From contig CAXRIN010000112.1 in NCBI GenBank assembly GCA_964230605.1, positions 1-19,133 of the forward strand: a stretch of 19,133 nucleotides of DNA. Direction: 5' to 3'. This document shows, one piece after another, positions 1 to 6,675 of this stretch (position 1 is the first letter of the stretch; each line of letters begins with the position of its first letter). The notes beneath the pieces were generated by a model, which ran no database searches, had not been told where the DNA came from, and worked only from the letters and a program-made list of their open reading frames with translations. Source of the DNA: GCA-002722245 sp964230605 (GTDB taxonomy: Bacteria > Bacteroidota > Bacteroidia > Flavobacteriales_C > GCA-002722245). Made by a program: the position numbers and the translations under genes.

Positions 1-120
1 ATAAAAGGTAAATATCTACAAGCGTATTTAGACGAGTTTTGCTATAAACTTAACAGAAGGTATTTCGGAGAACGATTATTTGATAGACTTGTATTAGCTG
101 TAGCTAAAATTTATAGGTAA
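1..120 (+). CDS. IS1595-family (ISXO2-like) transposase, C-terminal fragment
   Basis: This is an open frame from the window edge to TAA at 118-120, giving 39 residues. It contains the patterns YLDEFCYKLNRR and FGERLFDRLVLAV, which match the C-terminal end of the ISXO2-like DDE transposase domain of the IS1595 family. The catalytic DDE/DDN residues lie upstream, outside the window, so activity cannot be judged. The same protein end is encoded at 19013-19133 on the other strand with identical DNA. The gene is cut by the window edge and shows no sign of decay. Confidence 0.8.
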   Translation: MKGKYLQAYLDEFCYKLNRRYFGERLFDRLVLAVAKIYR

Positions 121-136
121 GATTGTGGGGAATCAG
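1..136 (+). mobile_element. IS1595-family insertion sequence, 3' end (left copy, partial)
   Basis: These bases are the inner end of an insertion sequence whose remainder lies outside the window. They match the reverse complement of 18997-19132 base for base, and the two flanks diverge completely after the shared outer end CTGATTCCCCACAATC (read inward), which sets the element boundary at 136/137. The content is the transposase C-terminus plus 16 bases of terminal sequence. The insertion interrupts the minus-strand gene at 137-475. Target-site duplication cannot be tested because only one side of the element is present. Confidence 0.85.
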
Positions 137-475
137 AAAAAGAATTACACTAGCATATCCAGCCAAGTCTAATTTTACATTTTTTGCTGAACAACCAATC
201 CCGATAAAAAACTCTCTTATTGAATATGCTCTTTTTTTTGCTAATTGTATTTTGTCAAATCGAGCCCAATTTTCTTCACCTTCACCTATAAGCTGAATTC
301 GAGCATGATTCCTTTCCGGAATTTTATTGTAGATATCTGAGGCTTGTTTCATGACAACTTGTGTCAACTTTGTAACACCAGTTGGAAATTGAATTTTTTG
401 ATACTGAACACTATTATTAGAATATGATAATAGCGAGATGAACACTCCGATAGAGCACAAAACAAATCTTAACAT
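137..475 (-). pseudogene. Secreted protein with weak OmpA-like similarity, 3' end removed by IS insertion
   Basis: The gene starts at ATG 475 and keeps 113 native residues before it runs into the IS at 136; the frame then picks up 10 residues from IS sequence and stops at 104. Residues 1-20 form a hydrophobic signal peptide (MLRFVLCSIGVFISLLSYS). The later part has the spacing of an OmpA C-terminal peptidoglycan-binding domain: a beta-strand-like RIQLIGEG, then QLAKKRAYSIREFF resembling the LSxxRAxxV helix, then a short KLDLAGYA strand. The similarity is weak, and the usual TDxxG residues are not obvious. The domain is cut before its end, so the product is probably non-functional. What the intact gene looked like cannot be seen here. 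Confidence 0.55.
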
Positions 476-484
476 AACCCCGAA

Positions 485-505
485 TTTTAAGCCGTACGCT
501 TAAAA
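485..505. repeat. 8-bp inverted repeat between two minus-strand genes
   Basis: TTTTAAGC, loop CGTAC, GCTTAAAA forms a perfect hairpin between the stop of the gene at 540-974 and the start of the truncated gene at 475. No U-tract follows in the minus direction, so it is a poor intrinsic terminator. It could be an operator-like palindrome or a chance AT-rich structure. Confidence 0.3.
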
Positions 506-539
506 AACGTTGATTTCGAAATTTTATTGTTGTGATTTA

Positions 540-974
540 TTAATTTCTGTAGACAGCGAACCTACTTTCATTACCAAACTCATCAAGGAAGGCAATTTTA
601 CATTCGTATTTTCTTAAAAGATCATACTCCCCTATTCCGATGTATAAAATATTTCGTGTTGTGTAAAAGCTAACTACTCCGTCTATTTTTTGAGCTGCTG
701 CCCAATCGAAGGGAACAATAATATCAGAAACCTTTTCAGTCTCACCTACATCAAGTGTTTTTTCCAAAACTAAATGAACACTCTTTATTATTGAAGGATC
801 TTCAGGTAAAGTTGCCATGTAAAAAAGCTTACACTTTAAAGCATCGTTAGCATCCTTATAGCCAGTTAAAGTCACTACTAAACTTTGAGGAGATGGCACT
901 TCTTGAATTGACACAAACGAAGGCAACAAAATACCAAATGCAATTACAGCCAGAAAAAATTTCAGTTTATTCAT
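540..974 (-). CDS. Small secreted protein of unknown function (144 aa)
   Basis: I do not recognise the family. Residues 1-22 (MNKLKFFLAVIAFGILLPSF) form a clear Sec signal peptide without a lipobox cysteine, so the mature protein should be periplasmic or exported. The mature part of about 120 residues alternates hydrophobic and polar residues (SLVVTLTGYKD, GVVSFYTTRNILYIGIGEYD, CKIAFLDEFGNESRFAVYR), which suggests a small all-beta sandwich. It has two cysteines, in LKCKLF and YECKIAF, that could pair. A terminator at 1036-1070 separates it from the sigma-factor unit, so it is probably transcribed on its own. A 14-base palindrome (982-995) lies just before the start codon. Confidence 0.7.
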   Translation of the reverse strand: MNKLKFFLAVIAFGILLPSFVSIQEVPSPQSLVVTLTGYKDANDALKCKLFYMATLPEDPSIIKSVHLVLEKTLDVGETEKVSDIIVPFDWAAAQKIDGVVSFYTTRNILYIGIGEYDLLRKYECKIAFLDEFGNESRFAVYRN

Positions 975-981
975 AGTCTCT

Positions 982-995
982 ACGAGATTTCTCGT
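982..995. repeat. Palindrome ACGAGATTTCTCGT before a start codon
   Basis: A 6-bp inverted repeat with a 2-base centre lies 8 bases upstream of the start codon at 974, in the likely 5' leader of the secreted-protein gene. It could be an operator or a short leader hairpin. It may also be chance. Confidence 0.3.
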
Positions 996-1035
996 TCCAA
1001 CCCAATACGAATGTAAAATAAAATTGTTTCTGAAA

Positions 1036-1070
1036 AACTAAAAAGACCAGCTTAGCTGGTCTTTTTAGTT
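1036..1070 (-). terminator. Strong intrinsic terminator after the sigma factor/small ORF unit
   Basis: A perfect 16-bp inverted repeat with a 3-base loop (arms 1036-1051 and 1055-1070, core AAAGACCAGC/GCTGGTCTTT) is followed on the minus strand by a further T-rich stretch. The stop codon of the 58-aa ORF (1069-1071) lies at the edge of the stem. The arms carry T-runs both ways, so it could act in both directions, but only minus-strand genes feed into it. Confidence 0.85.
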
Positions 1071-1245
1071 AGTTTAAATTTAAAAACATTGTCCCAATAT
1101 CCTCACTTTCCTTAACGGATAAACTTTTTGAATAATTGAGAATAAAGTCAATAGACTTTTTACTTGGTTCTGCAACATTCAAAGCTGCTTTGATTTCGTT
1201 TTCTAATTGTTCTTCTGAAAAATCTTTAGTGTAATATTTCGCCAT
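1069..1245 (-). CDS. Small soluble protein of unknown function downstream of the sigma factor (58 aa)
   Basis: This short frame starts at ATG 1245 (a TTG two codons earlier is less likely) and ends exactly at a strong terminator, which supports it as a real gene. The product begins MAKYYTKDFSEEQLENEIKA. It is charged and probably helical, has no signal peptide or membrane segment, and contains a segment reading EPSKKSIDFILNYSKSLSV. It lies 80 bases downstream of the ECF sigma-factor gene in the same direction, so the two probably share a transcript. By position it could be a small regulator of that sigma factor. It lacks the membrane span and zinc motif of classical anti-sigma factors, so this is only inference. 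Confidence 0.6.
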   Translation of the reverse strand: MAKYYTKDFSEEQLENEIKAALNVAEPSKKSIDFILNYSKSLSVKESEDIGTMFLNLN

Positions 1246-1270
1246 AAGCAATAACTGTTATTTTAAGTAC

Positions 1271-1292
1271 TGATGACTTAGAAACGTCATCA
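1271..1292. repeat. 7-bp inverted repeat between sigma factor gene and small ORF
   Basis: TGATGAC and GTCATCA flank an 8-base loop in the 80-base gap between the sigma-factor gene and the 58-aa ORF. On the minus strand a run of seven T's lies upstream of the hairpin, not downstream, so it is not a terminator for these genes. It may be an operator, an mRNA processing site or chance. Confidence 0.35.
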
Positions 1293-1325
1293 AAAAAACA
1301 ATATTGCACAAGATTTAACATTTAT

Positions 1326-1922
1326 TTACCATTCAAGGCTAACACCATGTTCTTCAACCATTTTTCTCAAGTTAATTAACGCGTACCTCATTCTACCTAG
1401 AGCAGTATTAATGCTAACATTTGTAAAATCTGATATTTCTTTAAAACTCATATCATAATAATGGCGAAGTTTAACTACCTCCTTTTGCTCTTCAGGTAAA
1501 CGTTCAATTAGTTCCTTTATGTCGTTTCTAACTTGATCCTTAACAAGTCTTTGCTCAACATTAAGTTCGTCATAACTAATGGTATTAAAAATATCCAACT
1601 CTTCGTTATCATGACTTTTGCCACTTACTTTTCTAAACTTCTTTTGTTTTCTAAAGTGATCAATCATTAAGTTGTGAGCAATCCTCATTACCCAAGGCAA
1701 AAATTTACCTTCCTCATTATACCTTCCACTTTTAAGTGTTTTGATTACTTTAATGAAAGTATCTTGAAAAAAATCTTCAGCCAATGCTTGATTTTTAACT
1801 GTTACAAATATGTAAGAATAGATTCTTGAACGATGACGACTTAACAATTCTTCTAAAGCCGATTCATTCCCTTTGATGTAAACACTCACCAACTCCTTGT
1901 CCGATAGACTAACTAACTCCAT
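1326..1922 (-). CDS. ECF-type RNA polymerase sigma factor (sigma-70 family)
   Basis: The 198-aa product has the two-domain layout of group 4 (ECF) sigma factors. Region 2 (about residues 25-95) includes AEDFFQDTFIKVIK and the region 2.3/2.4 segment FLPWVMRIAHNLMIDHFRKQ. Region 4 (about 135-190) includes RLPEEQKEVVKLRHYYDMSFKEI followed by a helix-turn-helix ending in NTALGRMRYALINLRK. It directs core polymerase to a specific promoter set, which cannot be deduced here. No transmembrane anti-sigma gene is adjacent; only the 58-aa ORF lies downstream. It is divergent from uvrA across about 210 bases. The ATG at 1922 fits the usual N-terminus (LSDKELVSVYIKGNESALEELLSRH). Confidence 0.93.
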   Translation of the reverse strand: MELVSLSDKELVSVYIKGNESALEELLSRHRSRIYSYIFVTVKNQALAEDFFQDTFIKVIKTLKSGRYNEEGKFLPWVMRIAHNLMIDHFRKQKKFRKVSGKSHDNEELDIFNTISYDELNVEQRLVKDQVRNDIKELIERLPEEQKEVVKLRHYYDMSFKEISDFTNVSINTALGRMRYALINLRKMVEEHGVSLEW

Positions 1923-2066
1923 AATCCCTCTGTTTTTAAGGTTACTAACTAAAAAAAAATACAGAGTAATTATGTTTTATAAGCGTTGGTTTTAGTTTAA
2001 TTAATAATGATTTAACGAAAGCTAATTTAGTTTATTGTTGTGCTGTTAAAAAATCTTTAACTTTTT

Positions 2067-2096
2067 TTAGCACTACTCAATTTAAACATAAATTTG
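2067..2096 (+). promoter_or_regulatory. Candidate Bacteroidota promoter for uvrA
   Basis: TAAATTTG at 2089-2096 fits the Bacteroidota -7 element TAnnTTTG, with a partial -33 element (TTAG, 2067-2070) 18 bases upstream. The predicted transcript would start near 2103, about 30 bases before the ATG at 2132. The -7 box overlaps an in-frame GTG at 2096, which argues against that codon as the start. Confidence 0.55.
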
Positions 2097-2131
2097 TGCT
2101 TTGTCAAGCATGTTCCAATTTAGCAAGTAGT

Positions 2132-4909
2132 ATGCCAAAATCAACATCCAAAAAAGAGCTTAATCAGTCCATTTTCATCAAAGGTGCTAAGCTTCATAAT
2201 TTAAAAAACATTGATGTTGAAATACCTCGAAATTCCTTCACTGTAATTACAGGCGTTAGTGGATCGGGAAAATCCTCTCTAGCTTTTGATACACTTTATG
2301 CTGAAGGTCAAAGAAGATACGTTGAAAGCTTATCTTCTTATGCAAGACAATTCATGGGGAAACTTGAAAAACCTGATATTGACTACATACACGGGATTTC
2401 ACCTGCAATTGCAATTGAACAAAAAGTAATTACCCGAAACCCTAGATCTACCGTTGGTACAACTACTGAGATTTATGATTATTTGAAAATCCTTTTTGCT
2501 AGACTAGGAAAAATCATCTCTCCCGTATCTGGAATAGAAGTGAAAAGAGATGATGTTTCAGATGTTGTGGAACACATCCAATCTTTCCCAGAAAAAACAA
2601 AAGGTATAGTTTATTTAAGGTATCAAGAAGCGCCTGAATTTGTAATTCAACAGTTAATTGAAGATGGCTTTTCAAGGGTTAGAATCAACGATCAATTTAA
2701 ATCATTAGCTGAATTAAACGGAGAACAAGATTTTGACTTAATTATTGACAGATTCTCAGTATCAAACTCTGAAGACTTTACCAATCAAATATCAGACTCT
2801 GTCCAAACAGCATTTGATGAGTTAAATGGTCAATGCTGGATTGATATTTACAAATCTGAAAAAGTAGAAACAAAACATTTCAGTAATCGCTTGGAAGCCG
2901 ATGGAATTGAGTTTGAAACTCCAAACACCGAAATGTTTAATTTCAACAGCCCACTTGGTGCTTGCACAACATGTGAAGGTTTTGGTAAAATCCTTGGAAT
3001 AAGTGAAGATTTAGTGATTCCAGATAAAAATCTTTCCATTCATTCTTATTGTGTTGCTCCTTGGAAAGGACCTAAACTAGGCGATTGGCGAAAACAATTC
3101 ATATACAACGCACACAATGTAGACTTTCCAGTCCACACTCCCTATAAAAACCTAACTGAAAAGGAAAAAGATTATTTATGGAATGGATCTCCTTATTTCA
3201 TGGGGATACACCAATTTTTCAATGAGTTACAGGAGAAAATATATAAAATTCAAAACAGAGTTCTTATTTCAAGATATAAAGGAAGAACTGATTGTTTTGA
3301 CTGCAAAGGGTACAGACTAAAAAAAGAGTCACTAGCTATAAAAATCGGCGGCAAAAATATCGCCGAAGTGACTAGTATGACCATTGATGAAGCTTATCAA
3401 TTCATTTTGAATACTGAATTTGATGAACGAGAGCTTTCAATAGGAAAAAGATTAATTGAGGAAATAACAAATAGATTAGCTTTCTTAACAAATGTAGGAG
3501 TTGGTTATATTTCTTTGAATCGTTTAAGCAATTCATTATCTGGAGGTGAATCACAAAGAATCAATTTAGCCAGTAGACTTGGTTCAAGCCTAGTAGGTTC
3601 TCTTTATATTCTTGACGAACCTAGCATTGGACTTCACCCGAAAGATACAGCTCAATTGATTGAAGTATTGAAAGGCTTGAATAAAATAGGAAATACGGTT
3701 GTAGTTGTTGAACATGATGAAGAAATTATGAGAGCAGCTTCTCATATTATAGATATAGGTCCTAAAGCAGGTGTTTTTGGGGGAGAAGTTGTTTTTGAAG
3801 GTGATCATAAAAAGTTGCTAAAATCAAAATCAAGCTTAACAACACAATATTTGAACGGTGATCTCCAAATAAAAATCCCTGAAAAGAAACAACCAAAAAA
3901 ATTCATCAAGTTGAAAAATTGTCAAAGTAATAATTTGGCAATTAAAGAAGTAGACTTTGCCTTAAATGGATTAACTGTGATTACAGGTGTGAGTGGCTCT
4001 GGTAAATCTAGTTTGGTTAAAAACGAATTACTCCCAGAAGTACAGTCATACTTAAATGGAGGGGAATCCGAAAAACTTTCTGGTGATCTTAAATCAATTC
4101 AATCAGTTGAATATGTTGATCAAAATCCAATCGGAAAATCATCAAGATCGAACCCTGCAACATATGTAAAAGCTTTTGATGAAATTCGAAATATTTTCAC
4201 AAAACAGCCAATGGCTAAATTGAGAGGATATAAACCTTCTCATTTTTCTTTAAATGTTCCTAATGGTAGATGTGAAAAATGTCAAGGAGAAGGCCACATC
4301 ACAATTGAAATGCAATTCATGGCCGATTTAAAAATCAAATGTGATGAATGTAAAGGAAAAAGATACAAGGAAGAGGTGCTAGAAGTTGAATATCAAGGGA
4401 AAAATATTTTTGACATTCTTAATTTATCTATCGATGAAGCTATTAATTTCTTTAAGGAATTTGCTGATCCTTCCAGAAAAACTACACTTGAAGGCAAATT
4501 AATTAATAAACTACTCCCTCTTCAAAAAGTAGGGCTTGGATATATAAAATTAGGACAATCCTCAAGCACGCTTTCAGGAGGAGAAGCTCAGAGAGTTAAA
4601 CTGGCTTATTTCTTAATCAAAGGTAATAACAGTGATAAAACACTTTTTGTTTTTGATGAACCAACTACAGGGTTACATTTCCATGATATTAACTTATTAC
4701 TTGATTCTTTTTACGCTCTAATAGATCAGGGACATTCTATAATTGTTATCGAACACAATCCAGAAATCATGAAATGTGCCAACTGGATAATCGATCTTGG
4801 TCCGGGAGGTGGTAAGAATGGAGGACAAGTTTGTTATGCTGGAATTCCTGAAGAAATCAGAAAAGCAAAAAACTCAGCAACAGCTGAATTTATCACTCAA
4901 AAGCTTTAG
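2132..4909 (+). CDS. uvrA: Excinuclease ABC subunit A (UvrA)
   Basis: UvrA is the damage-sensing ATPase of nucleotide excision repair; it scans DNA as a dimer and loads UvrB. The 925-aa product has two ABC modules. Module 1 has Walker A GVSGSGKSS at 41-49, zinc-knuckle cysteine pairs at 278/281 and 388/391, signature LSGGESQR at 469 and Walker B LYILDEPSIGLH at 491. Module 2 has Walker A at 619, zinc finger C714/C717 with C737/C740, signature LSGGEAQR at 814 and Walker B LFVFDEPTTGLH at 838. All key residues are present and the length is near the family norm of about 940. I chose ATG 2132 because the GTG at 2096 lies inside a promoter box. Many Bacteroidota carry two UvrA paralogues, and which one this is cannot be told here. 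Confidence 0.97.
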   Translation: MPKSTSKKELNQSIFIKGAKLHNLKNIDVEIPRNSFTVITGVSGSGKSSLAFDTLYAEGQRRYVESLSSYARQFMGKLEKPDIDYIHGISPAIAIEQKVITRNPRSTVGTTTEIYDYLKILFARLGKIISPVSGIEVKRDDVSDVVEHIQSFPEKTKGIVYLRYQEAPEFVIQQLIEDGFSRVRINDQFKSLAELNGEQDFDLIIDRFSVSNSEDFTNQISDSVQTAFDELNGQCWIDIYKSEKVETKHFSNRLEADGIEFETPNTEMFNFNSPLGACTTCEGFGKILGISEDLVIPDKNLSIHSYCVAPWKGPKLGDWRKQFIYNAHNVDFPVHTPYKNLTEKEKDYLWNGSPYFMGIHQFFNELQEKIYKIQNRVLISRYKGRTDCFDCKGYRLKKESLAIKIGGKNIAEVTSMTIDEAYQFILNTEFDERELSIGKRLIEEITNRLAFLTNVGVGYISLNRLSNSLSGGESQRINLASRLGSSLVGSLYILDEPSIGLHPKDTAQLIEVLKGLNKIGNTVVVVEHDEEIMRAASHIIDIGPKAGVFGGEVVFEGDHKKLLKSKSSLTTQYLNGDLQIKIPEKKQPKKFIKLKNCQSNNLAIKEVDFALNGLTVITGVSGSGKSSLVKNELLPEVQSYLNGGESEKLSGDLKSIQSVEYVDQNPIGKSSRSNPATYVKAFDEIRNIFTKQPMAKLRGYKPSHFSLNVPNGRCEKCQGEGHITIEMQFMADLKIKCDECKGKRYKEEVLEVEYQGKNIFDILNLSIDEAINFFKEFADPSRKTTLEGKLINKLLPLQKVGLGYIKLGQSSSTLSGGEAQRVKLAYFLIKGNNSDKTLFVFDEPTTGLHFHDINLLLDSFYALIDQGHSIIVIEHNPEIMKCANWIIDLGPGGGKNGGQVCYAGIPEEIRKAKNSATAEFITQKL

Positions 4910-4920
4910 GACTTAAACAC

Positions 4921-4948
4921 AAAAAAAAGACGCCCCTTGGGACGTCTC
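4921..4948. terminator. Terminator between convergent uvrA and the IF2-N-like gene
   Basis: AGACGCCCC and GGGACGTCT (4928-4947) form a hairpin with one C-A mismatch. On the minus strand it is followed by eight T's (4921-4928), giving a strong intrinsic terminator for the gene at 4974-5933. In the plus direction only a broken T-rich stretch follows, so it is weaker for uvrA. Confidence 0.75.
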
Positions 4949-4973
4949 TAGTATTTAATTTTTGATTATTATA

Positions 4974-5933
4974 TTAGGTGTTAAACCACTTAACAATCTT
5001 TTGCCAAGTTGTTAAGTTTTCGGTTTGAGTGTATTTTTCTTTCGTTTCAAATGCCTTATTTTCTTCTGCCTCTATAGCAACTTTCGACTTTTTCTTTTTA
5101 ACACTTGACCCTTTAGGTGCTTGCTTTACTTGATTCAAATAATGCTTTTTACCTTCCTCACGCTTCTTTTTCTTTTCCTCTTCAATTTTAGCCCTTAAAG
5201 CCTCTTGACGCTCTTTTTCTTTTTTAGCCTTGTATGCAGCTGCTTTAGCTGCCTCAGCATCAATTCTCTTTCTTCTCTCCTCTTCTTTCTTTCTTCTCTC
5301 CTCTTCCTTTGCTTCTTCTTGAGCCTTTAATTCAGCTTCTTGTTCTGGTGTTAATTCAACAACCTCTTCCTGCTCCTTTACAACATCAGTAACACCTGGA
5401 ATCTCAATCTTACCTCTAACCTTAATACCTTCCAACTCTACTTTTGGAGCAACTATTGTACCTTCCTCATCAAAATGAAGTATGGTTTCTTCGGTTTCAA
5501 CAGTAGAGGCAACTTTCTTTTCGATTTTTGATTCTACAACTTCAACCGGAGATTCTTCAGCTTGATCAGCAACCACTTCGACTACCTCTTCGTTTTGCTC
5601 AGGCTCTTCATCATCATTTACCTCACCTAAACCATCTAAATTAGGTACCACCGCTTCAGCTGGTGTAGCCACCTCTAGTTCAACATCATCAATACCTCTT
5701 TCCTCTGGAGCAATTTCAGCAGGTTTAGCTTCAACCGTCTCTAACTTTACTTTCGGCATTTCAGCTTGTTCTTCAGATGCTAATCCAAATTTCTGAACAA
5801 CTTTGGCAATTACATCATCATCAACTCTAGCATTAGGCCCTTCAACCCCTTCAATATTTAGGTCCTTTCGAATGTATTTTTCAACCCTCGTATAAGGTTT
5901 TCCAACTTTTTTTGCTAACTGATTAAGCCTCAT
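4974..5933 (-). CDS. Protein resembling the IF2 N-terminal region, no GTPase domain (319 aa)
   Basis: Residues 1-50 (MRLNQLAKKVGKPYTRVEKY and following, ending VIAKVVQKFG) look like the small helical IF2_N module at the start of Bacteroidota translation initiation factor 2. Around residue 168 the segment VELEGIKVRGKIEIPG echoes the GxKVxGKI strip found ahead of the GTPase domain in long Bacteroidota IF2 proteins. Between them is an acidic low-complexity stretch rich in E, V and A. Residues about 200-265 are a highly charged probable coiled coil (EERRKKEEERRKR) built partly from a 21-base tandem repeat, followed by a basic tail. No G1-G4 GTPase motifs occur, and the frame ends cleanly at a terminator, so it is not a truncated infB at this locus. 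The function is unknown. A role at the ribosome or nucleoid is inference from composition. Confidence 0.7.
   Translation of the reverse strand: MRLNQLAKKVGKPYTRVEKYIRKDLNIEGVEGPNARVDDDVIAKVVQKFGLASEEQAEMPKVKLETVEAKPAEIAPEERGIDDVELEVATPAEAVVPNLDGLGEVNDDEEPEQNEEVVEVVADQAEESPVEVVESKIEKKVASTVETEETILHFDEEGTIVAPKVELEGIKVRGKIEIPGVTDVVKEQEEVVELTPEQEAELKAQEEAKEEERRKKEEERRKRIDAEAAKAAAYKAKKEKERQEALRAKIEEEKKKKREEGKKHYLNQVKQAPKGSSVKKKKSKVAIEAEENKAFETKEKYTQTENLTTWQKIVKWFNT
5267..5306. repeat. 21-bp tandem duplication inside the coiled-coil region
   Basis: The 19-base string TCTTTCTTCTCTCCTCTTC occurs at 5267-5285 and again at 5288-5306, a period of 21 bases or one heptad. On the minus strand it encodes repeated EEERRK units. 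The exact nucleotide identity suggests a recent slippage duplication. Confidence 0.7.
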
Positions 5934-5959
5934 ATCAAATTATAATTTTTGAGCAAAGG

Positions 5960-5988
5960 CAAAAGTATAAAAATATCCCGAATATCAA
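5960..5988 (-). promoter_or_regulatory. Bacteroidota promoter of the IF2-N-like gene
   Basis: Read on the minus strand, TTG (5988-5986), an 18-base spacer and TACTTTTG (5967-5960) match the TTG/TAnnTTTG consensus exactly. The expected transcript start is near 5953, about 20 bases before the ATG at 5933. Confidence 0.65.
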
Positions 5989-6012
5989 CGAGTTATAGAC
6001 GGTTGTAGGATT

Positions 6013-6582
6013 TTAGATTTCTAATCTTCTGTTAAAAATTGTTTCTACTTTTAACATTAAATCTTGCGGCTTGTATGTTCTCCAAGCCAAATCATTTAAA
6101 TCACCTCCCCAAAGCAAATATTGATCAATGCCAATTTGAGACATTTCACGAAGTACGTGTTCCTGGAAATTAACAGCAGCTATCCAGCCGTCGTATGTTT
6201 CATCAGCCCACTCTTCGTAGTAACAATCATCAGAGTAATGAAAGTTTAAAACATTCTCTCCCACCAATAAAAACTTTTGAATCCCTTCCGCAATCAATAA
6301 GTCTATCACTTCTCGCTTTAAGGTCATTATGTCATTATGCAAACAATCGTTCCACTCTCCAATTAATTCAATCACAGCAAACTCTTGCTCATAATTACAA
6401 TACAGCAGTTTTATAAACAGCGTTGGTGACCCAATATTATCCCATTGAGGGTGAATAAAATGATCATAAACTCTATCTGAAAAAGTAAACTCACTATATT
6501 CTCGCCCATAAAATGGAGAAGCCGAATCTTCCTCAGCAGTATAAATATGTCTCCATTTATAATGTGGCTCAATATCGTGCAT
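6013..6582 (-). CDS. Conserved protein of unknown function (189 aa)
   Basis: I recognise this only as the kind of uncharacterised cytoplasmic protein seen in Bacteroidota and cannot assign a function. It has no signal peptide or membrane span. The sequence is rich in aromatic and acidic residues, with dense blocks (SPFYGREYSEFTFSDRVYDH, GSPTLFIKLLY, FAVIELIGEWNDCLHNDIM, LVGENVLNFHYSDDCYYEEW, GWIAAVNFQEHVL). Together these suggest an alternating alpha/beta fold. I chose ATG 6582, giving MHDIEPHYKWRH, because the earlier in-frame TTG at 6600 overlaps a -7-like box. It is divergent from murQ across about 90 bases, so the two may share a control region. Confidence 0.75.
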   Translation of the reverse strand: MHDIEPHYKWRHIYTAEEDSASPFYGREYSEFTFSDRVYDHFIHPQWDNIGSPTLFIKLLYCNYEQEFAVIELIGEWNDCLHNDIMTLKREVIDLLIAEGIQKFLLVGENVLNFHYSDDCYYEEWADETYDGWIAAVNFQEHVLREMSQIGIDQYLLWGGDLNDLAWRTYKPQDLMLKVETIFNRRLEI

Positions 6583-6587
6583 AATCT

Positions 6588-6595
6588 CAAATTTA
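6588..6595 (-). promoter_or_regulatory. Candidate -7 promoter element upstream of the 189-aa gene
   Basis: TAAATTTG on the minus strand (6595-6588) matches TAnnTTTG, but no TTG sits at the expected -33 distance. If used, transcription would begin almost at the ATG at 6582, giving a leaderless or nearly leaderless mRNA. Confidence 0.35.
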
Positions 6596-6675
6596 ATCAA
6601 TTACTCAATTCGGCGTGTTGAAATGTTATTACGAATATTATTAAAGATTTGTGTGCTACATTTTAATTTAGAAAA

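Noticed and set aside
2096..2131. Longer UvrA start at GTG 2096
   Set aside because: The codon overlaps a TAAATTTG promoter box, and the 12 added residues are unlike any UvrA N-terminus.
2848..3039. 63-aa reading frame antisense to uvrA
   Set aside because: It lies wholly inside the conserved zinc-finger region of uvrA, has no promoter or recognisable domain, and is best explained as an antisense shadow.
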